A stretch of 64,000 nucleotides of DNA from Aedes albopictus (Eukaryota; Arthropoda; Insecta; Diptera; Culicidae), in NCBI RefSeq assembly GCF_035046485.1, contig NC_085138.1, positions 9,335,823 through 9,399,822 on the forward strand, written 5' to 3'. Position numbers and translations under genes: made by a program. Under the pieces are notes generated by a model, which saw only the letters and a program-made list of their open reading frames with translations, searched no databases and was not told the DNA's origin. This document shows, one piece after another, positions 56,494 through 64,000 of the stretch; the first letter of the stretch is position 1, and every line of letters starts with the position of its first letter.

Positions 56494-59115
56494 ATGGAGG
56501 AACATCGGAAGCCCGCCGGATACAGTTGCAAGTCCTGCACTAGGCCAGACTCCGACGACGAGAAGTGGGTCTCCTGCGACGGCTGTAAGCTCTGGGAGCA
56601 TTTCAACTGCGCAGGGGTAGACGAATCAGTGACTAACCAATCCTACCTTTGCAAGGAGTGCACAGCCAAGGCCACTATCTCCGGTACATCGTCAGGTCGT
56701 GTTCATAAACCACCACCATCGGAAGGAAGATCCCTGCGCTCATCAACAGCTAAATCTGGACTCCAACCGGTGAACAAAGTGACTCGTCTGGCATCGAAGT
56801 TTTCTCGAAGCGCGAATAGCTCGACTTCGAGCCTTCGAGCTGCCCGTCTGCAGGCCGAAATGAAGTTGGTCGAAGAAGAGCAATGTCTGAAGGAGCAGGA
56901 ATTAGAGGCACGAGAAGCGATGAGGAAGAAAGAGATGGAGGAAGAAGAACGTCGATTGGAAGAAAGAAAGGCACTTTTGGAGGAAGAAGCAAAGCTGCGG
57001 CAACGCAAACTGCAGGAAGAAAAAGAGTTTCACAAAAAGCAGCAAACGATTAGGAAAGAGTCGCTAGAGAAGAAAAACACAATCGCACGGCAGTTAAGTG
57101 AATGTAGCAGTAGAGGCGGATCGGTTCCCGATTCTGATCAGCAGGTCGCCCTCTGGCTGCAACAATGTTCCCCCGACCGAATTGTAGACGAGCTCGGTTC
57201 TTTGAGAATTGGTGCCGAAGAGGCCCCAGCCATGATTAGATCGAATCCTTCATTAGCAGCATTAGGCCATCGTCACGCGCCGGCTCGTCAGTCGCAAACT
57301 CCCTTTATTCTGCCACCAGGAGATCGCCCAATCTCCAGCAAAGCACCTGAGTACCACCGATCCGAGACACTTCCAAACCCTTACTCTCGACCAGAAGCCC
57401 TACTGGAAAGCTGTAATGGCAACGGAAACCAGGAAAGTCGAAACTTCAATCGGGATTCCCACTCACGCCTCGTCGACAATCTATTGCAACCGAACGACAA
57501 CCATTCGCCATTAGAATCCAATCAACAACCTACAGCGCAGACGACTGTCCCGGAACCGTTGCCGGGATACAGGGCCCCGGAGCCAGTAGGATTCTCCGCG
57601 GCACTTAGTGCGAATCAATTTGCTGCTAGGCAGGTGATGGGCAAAGAACTGCCTAACTTCTCTGGGAGCCCCGAAGATTGGCCGATTTTCATCTGCAGTT
57701 TTGAACAGTCAACGACAGCCTGCGGATATACCAATGCCGAAAATTTGATTCGGCTACAGCGCAGTTTAAAGGGGCATGCACTCGAGTCTGTCCGAAGCCG
57801 ATTACTACTACCTGCGAGCGTCCCACAGGTCATTAATACCCTCCGCACACTCTATGGCAGGCCAGAACTGCTCATAAGGACACTCATCGAAAAGGTTCAT
57901 CGTGTTCCAGCCCCGAGGCATGACCGCCTCGAGACGGTGGTTGAGTTCGGACTCGTCGTGCAAAACCTTGTGGACCATCTGAAGGCAGCAAAGCAGTACA
58001 CGCATTTAGCGAATCCGGTGCTGATGCAAGAATTGGTGGAGAAGCTTCCCGGTTCTCTAAAAATGGATTGGGCAATATACAAAAACAGGCAGCCATATGC
58101 AACGCTCGCAACGTTTGGTGATTTCATGACTGGATTAGTGGATGCAGCAAGCCAGGTGACTTTCGAGTTACCAACCTCCAGTCGTAACTTGAGGCATGAT
58201 CAACGACGTGTCAATGCACATTCATCTATGCCAGTCTCAAGCATGGACGCGATGAATTCAACAATGAGCAATAGAAGACCAGGTAAGCCATGCGCAGCGT
58301 GCGATCGAGAAGGCCATCGTGTAGCAGATTGTCAAAAGTTCAAGTTACTGAAGCTCGATGAACGTTGGCAAATTGTCTACCAAAAAGGGTTGTGCTGTAC
58401 ATGCCTGAATGGCCACGGCAAATGGCCTTGCAAGTCTTGGCAAGGATGTGGGATCGAAGGTTGTCTTCAGAAGCACCACACACTTCTGCATGCCTTCTCC
58501 GTTCCACCCTCCCTAAATGTCCCCGTTAACCATCTTACGCAGAACAATGGCTTTTCCTCCATGTTTCGAGTGCTTCCTGTAGAACTGTATGCTGGGGAAC
58601 GAAAGAAAATCGTTTTTGCGTTCATCGATGAGGGATCATCGACGACATTCTTGGAGGAGACCGTCGCTGATCGCTTAGGAATATCCGGACCCATAGAACC
58701 TCTTACCCTGCAGTGGACGGGTAACATAACAAGGGAAGAACGAAATTCTCGACGAGTCAAGCTGGACATTTCCGGTGAAGGAAGCCCAAATCGGCATAAG
58801 CTGCGCGAGGTCAGAACAGTTAGTTGTTTGGTCTTGCCTTCCCAAACGATGAAGTACAACGAACTCTGCAATCGTTACCCACACTTGCGGGGGCTTCCAT
58901 TAAATGATTACGAGTCGGTTCAACCAAAGCTTCTTATTGGTTTGGACAATCTTCGCCTGGCTGTTCCGTTAAAGATTCGAGAAGGTGGAGCCAAGGACCC
59001 GATAGCAGCCAAATGCCGTCTGGGATGGAGTGTCTACGGATCAGTGGCGGGAGGATCCTCGCCACGAGCTGTCGTACAGTTTCACGCTGCGCAGCTGTCG
59101 ACAATGACCGCCTGA
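56494..59115 (+). CDS. BEL/Pao Gag-protease protein with N-terminal PHD finger
   Basis: 873 residues; the ATG lies 35 bases after the LTR. A complete C4HC3 PHD-type zinc finger is formed by C12, C15, C28, C31, H36, C39, C53 and C56, with WVSCDGCKLWEHFNC typical of histone-tail-reading PHD fingers. Residues about 115-200 are a charged Glu/Lys/Arg coiled coil. From about 386 (LPNFSGSPEDWPIF) comes the DUF1759-type Gag domain of BEL elements. Cys/His-rich knuckles at about 599-665 include CAACDREGHRVADC and then GLCCTCLNGHGKWPC. The aspartic protease begins near 711 with FIDEGSSTTFLEE (DEGSS in place of the usual DTG, as is normal for BEL). The protein ends in RLGWSVYGSVAGG, which in related elements continues into reverse transcriptase; the frame closes at a TGA (59113-59115). 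Pol is one base back in phase. Confidence 0.92.
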   Translation: MEEHRKPAGYSCKSCTRPDSDDEKWVSCDGCKLWEHFNCAGVDESVTNQSYLCKECTAKATISGTSSGRVHKPPPSEGRSLRSSTAKSGLQPVNKVTRLASKFSRSANSSTSSLRAARLQAEMKLVEEEQCLKEQELEAREAMRKKEMEEEERRLEERKALLEEEAKLRQRKLQEEKEFHKKQQTIRKESLEKKNTIARQLSECSSRGGSVPDSDQQVALWLQQCSPDRIVDELGSLRIGAEEAPAMIRSNPSLAALGHRHAPARQSQTPFILPPGDRPISSKAPEYHRSETLPNPYSRPEALLESCNGNGNQESRNFNRDSHSRLVDNLLQPNDNHSPLESNQQPTAQTTVPEPLPGYRAPEPVGFSAALSANQFAARQVMGKELPNFSGSPEDWPIFICSFEQSTTACGYTNAENLIRLQRSLKGHALESVRSRLLLPASVPQVINTLRTLYGRPELLIRTLIEKVHRVPAPRHDRLETVVEFGLVVQNLVDHLKAAKQYTHLANPVLMQELVEKLPGSLKMDWAIYKNRQPYATLATFGDFMTGLVDAASQVTFELPTSSRNLRHDQRRVNAHSSMPVSSMDAMNSTMSNRRPGKPCAACDREGHRVADCQKFKLLKLDERWQIVYQKGLCCTCLNGHGKWPCKSWQGCGIEGCLQKHHTLLHAFSVPPSLNVPVNHLTQNNGFSSMFRVLPVELYAGERKKIVFAFIDEGSSTTFLEETVADRLGISGPIEPLTLQWTGNITREERNSRRVKLDISGEGSPNRHKLREVRTVSCLVLPSQTMKYNELCNRYPHLRGLPLNDYESVQPKLLIGLDNLRLAVPLKIREGGAKDPIAAKCRLGWSVYGSVAGGSSPRAVVQFHAAQLSTMTA

Positions 59116-62100
59116 TAAACGATCAGCTTGCGGATTACTTCGCGCTGGAGGATGCTGGCACAAATGGGCTGAACCACCCGCTGGAGACGAACGAAGAACA
59201 TCGTGCGAAAGATATACTGCAACAAACTACACGGCGTACAGAACGTGGGTTCGAAGTCGGACTTTTGTGGAAAGAGGATAATCCCGAATTTCCGGAAAGC
59301 TACGCAATGGCAGTTCGTCGACTGCAGTCCTTGGAGCGTAAGCTAGCAAGGAGACCTTCGTTGCAGGAACGAGTTCGAGAACAAATTGGTGACTATTTGC
59401 AGAAAGGCTATGCCCACATGGCAACGCATGCAGAATTGGAGGGTGCGGATCGTAAACGTACGTGGTTCTTGCCGCTAGGAGTCGTCGTTCATCCCAAAAA
59501 ACCCAATAAAGTGAGACTGGTGTGGGACGCAGCCGCGACGGTAAATGGAGTCTCCTTTAACTCTAAACTTTTGAAGGGTCCCGACCTACTTACTCCATTG
59601 CCGGCAGTCCTTAGCAGCTTCCGTCAATTTCCCGTTGCAGTTTGTGGTGACATCAAAGAGATGTTTCACCAGCTCACAATTCGCGAACAAGATCGTTTGG
59701 CGCAGTGTTTTCTTTGGCGGAACAGTCCTGCAGAACCTATTCGGATATATATCATGGACGTAGCTACATTTGGGGCAACTTGTTCTCCTGCTGCTGCGCA
59801 ATACGTCAAAAACCTCAACGCGCAAGAGTTCGCCGAAGTCTATCCACGTGGGGCTACTGCTATTCAAAAAAAACATTATGTCGACGACTATTTGGATAGT
59901 TTCCCGAGCGTCGAAGAGGCTACAGCTGTAGTGAAAGAGGTAAAACTAATTCATTCGCAAGGGGGTTTCGAAATTCGTGGCTTCAGATCAAATTCGTTGG
60001 AACTTCTGCGCCTAATAGGGGAATCAACTGCGGGTGTACCGAAAAACTTGGCGTTAGAAAGAAATGCCACCACCGAGTCTGTGCTTGGAATGACCTGGAA
60101 CCCTGACGATGACTGTTTCTCCTATTCATTCAATCTGCGGGACGATTTAGGATTTATACTCGACGCAACGCACAATCCTACTAAACGAGAGGTTCTCAAG
60201 GTAGTGATGAGTCTTTTCGATCCACTCGGACTTGTCTCACACTTTCTCGTCCATGGGAAAGTAATCATCCAAGGAACCTGGGCAGCTGGAACTGGATGGG
60301 ACGAGCCTCTCAACGAAGATCTCATCATAAAACAGCGTCGATGGGTAGCTCTCTTCTCGAAGCTCAACGATTTGAAGATTCCCCGCTGCTACTTTAGGCA
60401 TTTTCCGTTGAATTTCGGTGATCTGCAAGTCCATACATTCGTGGACGCCAGCGATATCGCCTATGCTTGTGCGGTGTATTTTCGATTAGTACATGGTGAT
60501 CGTGTACAAGTAGCACTGGTAGGCGCTAAGAGCAAGGTGGCTCCCTTGAAGACGTTGTCCACTCCCCGACTCGAACTGAAGGCCGCGCTACTTGGAGTAC
60601 GATTCGCTGCAGCGGTTCTTGAATATCACTCGCTTCCTGTGTCTAAACGGTTCTTCTGGAGTGATTCAACAACAACTTTGGCTTGGATTCGATCAGACCA
60701 TCGTAGATTTCACAAGTTTGTATCGGTACGAGTTGGCGAAATCTTAACATTGAGTGAACCACATGAATGGAGATGGGTACAATCTAAGCTTAATGTTTCC
60801 GACGACGCGACGAAGTGGAAGGATGGTCCAAATCTTGATTCTAGTAGTCTTTGGTTTAAAGGACCTGGATTTCTACAACAGGAAGAAACGCTTTGGCCAG
60901 AGCAAAGGATTACAACTACAACTCACGAAGAAGTCCGGCGTGTACAAACACACTGGAATCCTGTACCATTGATAGATTACTCTCGATTCAACAAATGGAT
61001 CAAGCTGCAGCGTACAACTGCGTATATCTTTCGGTTCATCGACAGCGCACGTCGGAATAATGTCGGTCAGAAGTTGCAGCGGGAGATTCTGTCTCAAGAA
61101 GAGCTGGCACGAGCGGAAGTAGCCCTGTGGAAAATGGCGCAAACGGAGGCGTTTCCAGAAGAACGAATCAAACTGGCAAAAACGAGTGGTTCACCAGACG
61201 CCAAACATGCCACTGTACTCAAGTCCAGCTTAATCTACAAAACTTGGCCATACATGGATGTCCAGGGAATCCTACGAATGCGAGGCCGCATAGGAGCAGC
61301 GGATTACCTACCATTCCAAGCGAGATATCCAGTGATCCTGCCTAAACTGCACGCAGTAACGACCTTGATCGTGTCTTGGTTTCATGGCCATTATCGTCAC
61401 GCCAATCGAGAAACCGTGGTCAACGAACTGCGACAACGTTTCGAGATTTCAAAGCTGAGATCTCTAGTGCAACGAGTGACAAAGACCTGCGTATGGTGTC
61501 GACTTAATAAAGCCACTCCAAAACCACCGGTAATGGCTCCTCTCCCTGAAGAAAGATTGCAACCCTTTGTCCGCCCCTTCACATACGTCGGCCTGGATTA
61601 TTTTGGACCGGTATTCGTCAAAGTGGGTCGAAGTCAAGCAAAACGTTGGATCGCTCTTTTCACGTGCTTTTCCACTCGAGCCGTACACATGGAAGTAGTC
61701 CACGGTCTGTCCACAGAATCGTGCATCATGGCGATCAGAAGATTCGTTTCGCGCCGCGGTTCACCTGCCGTGTTCTATTCGGACAATGGTACCTGTTTTC
61801 AAGGTGCCAACAAGCAGTTAGAGGAAGAGATTAAGTCCAGAAACGACAAAATTGCCACGACGTTCACGAATTCCGATACCAAATGGAAGTTCATTCCGCC
61901 TGCCACTCCCCATATGGGTGGCGTGTGGGAGCGCTTGGTGAAGTCGGTGAAGACAGCTATTGGTTCAGCCTTAGATCATCCACGTAAACCTAATGACGAA
62001 ACTCTGGAAACTATTATCTTCGAGGCCGAGGCGTTAGTGAACTCTAGACCACTGACATACATTCCTTTGGAGTCCGCGGACCAAGAGTCGCTGACACCGA

Positions 62101-62630
62101 ATCACTTCCTTTTGGGAAGTTCAACGGGAAACAAGATCGAACCAGCCGACGTTGACGAACGCTCTACACTTCGTAACAGTTGGAAGATGGCTCAGCATAT
62201 TACTGGAGAGTTTTGGAAGAGATGGATTAAGGAGTTTCTGCCGATTCTAACACGACGAAGCAAGTGGTTCGAGGATACCAAGGACCTGGTTGAAGGAGAC
62301 TTGGTTCTCGTCGTGAACGGGACCAAACGAAATCAATGGATCAGGGGACGAGTGGTAACAACCTATGCCGGACGCGATGGGCGTGTCCGCCAAGCGTTGG
62401 TACGAACGGCAAATGGGCTTCTGCGGCGGCCTGCTGTAAGGCTTGCGGTGTTGAACGTCGGAGAAGAGCGCAAACCTACGAATCCACAAGAGAATCTAGG
62501 GTGTCACCTAGGTTTACGGGAGGGGGCATGTGCCGACAACACCCCTCGGTTCAGCGGCGTAGTCACCGACGAAGATCGCTTTCCGACAGGCCATGTTGGA
62601 ACGTTGTGTCAACAGCTGAAGTACGAGTGA
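59013..62630 (+). CDS. BEL/Pao Pol protein: reverse transcriptase, RNase H, integrase
   Basis: 1205 residues in the -1 phase relative to Gag, overlapping it by about 100 bases; the Met shown is merely the first in the open frame, and true homology starts near NDRLINDQLADYFALED. Reverse transcriptase: VRLVWDAAATVNGVSFN, VCGDIKEMFHQL and catalytic YVDDY at 289-293. RNase H-like region: HTFVDASDIAYACAVYF near 472-490, then LELKAALLGVRFA and FWSDSTTTLAWI. Integrase: a zinc-binding part with HGHYRHANRE and CVWCRLN, catalytic D in VGLDYFGP (about 861), D in FYSDNGTCF (about 924), E in GGVWERLVKS (about 973). A C-terminal DUF5641-like domain (RRSKWFEDTKDLVEGDLVLV) follows. The last 34 residues are encoded by the 3' LTR. 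All catalytic residues are present. Confidence 0.92.
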   Translation: MPSGMECLRISGGRILATSCRTVSRCAAVDNDRLINDQLADYFALEDAGTNGLNHPLETNEEHRAKDILQQTTRRTERGFEVGLLWKEDNPEFPESYAMAVRRLQSLERKLARRPSLQERVREQIGDYLQKGYAHMATHAELEGADRKRTWFLPLGVVVHPKKPNKVRLVWDAAATVNGVSFNSKLLKGPDLLTPLPAVLSSFRQFPVAVCGDIKEMFHQLTIREQDRLAQCFLWRNSPAEPIRIYIMDVATFGATCSPAAAQYVKNLNAQEFAEVYPRGATAIQKKHYVDDYLDSFPSVEEATAVVKEVKLIHSQGGFEIRGFRSNSLELLRLIGESTAGVPKNLALERNATTESVLGMTWNPDDDCFSYSFNLRDDLGFILDATHNPTKREVLKVVMSLFDPLGLVSHFLVHGKVIIQGTWAAGTGWDEPLNEDLIIKQRRWVALFSKLNDLKIPRCYFRHFPLNFGDLQVHTFVDASDIAYACAVYFRLVHGDRVQVALVGAKSKVAPLKTLSTPRLELKAALLGVRFAAAVLEYHSLPVSKRFFWSDSTTTLAWIRSDHRRFHKFVSVRVGEILTLSEPHEWRWVQSKLNVSDDATKWKDGPNLDSSSLWFKGPGFLQQEETLWPEQRITTTTHEEVRRVQTHWNPVPLIDYSRFNKWIKLQRTTAYIFRFIDSARRNNVGQKLQREILSQEELARAEVALWKMAQTEAFPEERIKLAKTSGSPDAKHATVLKSSLIYKTWPYMDVQGILRMRGRIGAADYLPFQARYPVILPKLHAVTTLIVSWFHGHYRHANRETVVNELRQRFEISKLRSLVQRVTKTCVWCRLNKATPKPPVMAPLPEERLQPFVRPFTYVGLDYFGPVFVKVGRSQAKRWIALFTCFSTRAVHMEVVHGLSTESCIMAIRRFVSRRGSPAVFYSDNGTCFQGANKQLEEEIKSRNDKIATTFTNSDTKWKFIPPATPHMGGVWERLVKSVKTAIGSALDHPRKPNDETLETIIFEAEALVNSRPLTYIPLESADQESLTPNHFLLGSSTGNKIEPADVDERSTLRNSWKMAQHITGEFWKRWIKEFLPILTRRSKWFEDTKDLVEGDLVLVVNGTKRNQWIRGRVVTTYAGRDGRVRQALVRTANGLLRRPAVRLAVLNVGEERKPTNPQENLGCHLGLREGACADNTPRFSGVVTDEDRFPTGHVGTLCQQLKYE

Positions 62631-63074
62631 CAGAATCATCGTCTGAGTTTTGGTGAATACAATAGCATTACTGCATCTAGCACGTCGCTGTGACTCGGCA
62701 AATTTAATTAAAAACAAACCGTTTCATTTCCAAATTTATTAGTTACCGTGTATTTCAAACTGAATTGTCATTGAATTGTAAAAGTATTTCTTATTGTTAA
62801 ACACCGTGGAATACTATATGTGAGTTAGTTACATCTGTAGAAACACTAACATAACCCTAATCAATACCTTACCAATTTTAGTCAATACTAAATTAAAGCG
62901 GAGCGTCCGATACGATTCCTACACAATCCATAGTCGTACACTAAAATTGTAAGTACAAATAAGTATAGCGTTTAGAATTCCTTCGAATAAAATGAAATCG
63001 TTCTAGCTTGAAGCTAACACCGTTAAACAACGAGTTTGCTGTCGAGATTTGGTGACACTACCACCACCCCCACA
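62529..63074 (+). repeat. 3' LTR of the BEL/Pao element
   Basis: No difference from the 5' LTR was found over 546 bases. It contains the end of the Pol frame (stop at 62628-62630) and the same AATAAA signal. Confidence 0.95.
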
Positions 63075-63208
63075 GACAGTTTATTCTAAAACATATGCTG
63101 TATATGGCCTTTCAATAAATACATTTACTTTGAAAATCCTAATTACAGATGAGAAATGAGTTCAATTTGATTTTGTATGAGAACTTATTGGACACGGTGT
63201 AGGTACAT

Positions 63209-63390
63209 GCAGGCCCGGATTTAAGGGGGGGTTGACAAGTTCCCCGGGCCCCCCGATTAGAGGCCCCAAGATTCCTGAAGCACTATATATTTTCTTCAAC
63301 AAAGCCATATAAAATTCACTTCAATAGACGATTATAGTTCCTAGAGTAGTTATAATTGGGTTCTTTAAGGGTATCCAGGTATCCGCCCAG
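63209..63390. mobile_element. hAT-like terminus fragment
   Basis: CAGGCCCGGATTTAAGGGGG then CCCCGGGCCCCCCGA is a terminal motif familiar from hAT elements in insects. The other end is not seen; the fragment appears cut near 63390. Confidence 0.4.
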
Positions 63391-63398
63391 GGCTGCAA

Positions 63399-64000
63399 AA
63401 CGGTGAGTCGATAAGGAGCGCGTCCAACATAGCTCTGGTCCTCACAAGATCCTACCTCATGCTTCCATGGGTCAAGCGATGACAAAGACCGCCAGCTAAG
63501 AGTTGTGCGCTTAGCTGGTAGTACAGCCTGGGCACTGTTGTCCTTCTGACTTCAGCTAGATTGAGGAGGTACGACCCGAGCGTCTGTTCACCAAGGAGGT
63601 GCGGCCCAAACAGCGTCTGTTCTGGCATCCAACGGCTGAGTAAGAAACGCTGCACCACGCCCAGCTAGATCGAAGGTGGTAGCCCCATCAGCGTGGTCGT
63701 CCCAGTGTCGGCTGGGACGAAGTAAAGCGTGGGTTGAGAAGTCCCAAAAAAATGACCACGTGGTTTATGGACAGCCCCCAAAGCCACCTGGAGATCACCC
63801 GACCATCAAACAGAAAATCAAATCGACCACGTTCTAATCGACGGTAAATTCTTCTCGGATATAACCAATGTCCGCACATACCGCAGTGCGAATATAGATT
63901 CGGATCACTACTTAGTCGCTGTATGCATGCGCTCAAAACTTTCGACAGTTATCACCACGCATCGAAGTCGAACGCCACGGCTCAACATTGAGCAACTTCG
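63399..64000 (+). mobile_element. RTE-like element, 5' region joined to an endonuclease fragment, runs off the window
   Basis: 63399-63760 is GC-richer DNA resembling the 5' leader of an RTE-type element (ACGACCCGAGCGTCTGTTC and GGTGCGGCCCAAACAGCGTC are a diverged internal repeat). It joins the endonuclease coding sequence at about 63780, skipping the first half of that domain, so the copy has an internal deletion. Confidence 0.55.
63780..64000 (+). pseudogene. RTE-clade endonuclease fragment, open to the window end
   Basis: The plus frame reads ATWRSPDHQTENQIDHVLID, GKFFSDITNVRTYRSANIDS and DHYLVAVCMRSKLS. It is clearly homologous to residues about 108-185 of the RTE ORF at 39092-41803 (TWRSPQQTESQIDHVLIDG), with the same catalytic Asp and His. 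No stop within the window; no start, because the upstream half is deleted. Confidence 0.85.

Larger units (their letters stand above)
55913..63074 (+). mobile_element. BEL/Pao LTR retrotransposon, nearly intact (7162 bp)
   Basis: Identical 546-bp LTRs, TG...CA ends, and a 5-bp duplication GACAG at 55908-55912 and 63075-63079. Internal order: PHD-finger Gag with zinc knuckle, aspartic protease, reverse transcriptase, RNase H, integrase, which is the BEL/Pao order. A purine tract GGGAGGGGG (62518-62526) precedes the 3' LTR as polypurine tract. No primer-binding site could be matched to a tRNA with confidence in the 35 bases between LTR and ATG. The only lesion seen is the one-base phase change between the two ORFs near 59100. 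Confidence 0.95.
51771..63199. mobile_element. Long foldback element, TA-flanked, split by a BEL/Pao insertion
   Basis: TA at 51769-51770 and 63200-63201 flanks CACCGTGTCCAATAAGTTCT then CATACAAAAT and its inverse. Inside, 51805-52570 and 54290-55036 are inverted copies through GAGGCTTTCCACG, CGACTAACTTTCAAATAGGG, AATTTATTTAGTTTTTCTTC and AAAAGTTATGGCACTTTGAA. 55037-55907 plus 63080-63165 has no partner in the left arm, so another unidentified insertion probably lies there. The loop (52570-54290) has no gene; it includes GGACCGAAACGTCGGGT at 53327. Confidence 0.7.

Noticed and set aside
56703..58884. Several minus-strand ORFs across the BEL element
   Set aside because: They are shadows of the Gag-protease frame, driven by its charged coiled-coil codons.

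Overview
This is eukaryotic, AT-rich DNA from a mosquito, most likely an Aedes species. Clues are a Feilai-type tRNA-derived SINE, RTE (JAM1-like) and Jockey/CR1-like retrotransposons, a BEL/Pao LTR retrotransposon, dozens of TA-flanked MITEs and foldback elements, and the first coding exon of an ecdysteroid-kinase-like gene. Family names come from sequence features and memory; no database was searched. Almost the whole window is transposable elements nested in one another. The only convincing host coding sequence is the kinase-like exon near 5.6-5.8 kb. A second, broken ORF near 31 and 35 kb is split by a transposon.

Layout. 0-7 kb: degraded RTE and SINE fragments, three hairpin or foldback elements, and the kinase-like exon on the minus strand. 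7.3-11.1 kb: a TA-flanked element packed with smaller MITEs. 11-18.1 kb: foldback elements, one interrupted by a Feilai SINE with a 13-bp target duplication; an array of roughly 150-bp units; and a 3.7-kb composite with four copies of one terminal repeat, 640-bp inverted arms, tRNA-like modules in both arms, and a mariner-like insertion. 18.1-30 kb: (CAGA)n-tailed repeats, MITEs, foldbacks and dispersed families. 30.9-35 kb: a 3.8-kb element with a 9-bp target duplication that interrupts an ORF and itself holds three more elements. 35-42.3 kb: a satellite-like array of about 151-bp units, rearranged by a near-perfect inverted duplication of about 1.07 kb; one arm carries a 5'-truncated RTE element with a 13-bp target duplication. 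43.1-50 kb: a nest up to five levels deep ending in a Jockey/CR1-like LINE. 51.8-63.2 kb: a long foldback element into which an intact-looking, apparently very young BEL/Pao element (55913-63074, identical 546-bp LTRs, GACAG target duplication) has inserted. 63.2-64 kb: a hAT-like terminus, then the 5' part of another RTE element running off the window.

How it fits together. The nesting gives a relative order of insertions, because several empty sites survive as paralogous copies in this same window. The most unusual theme is a set of TIR or foldback elements, from families with different ends, that carry Pol III-like tRNA modules, three of them with a module in each arm. Transcription from such modules could give hairpin RNA; that part is inference.
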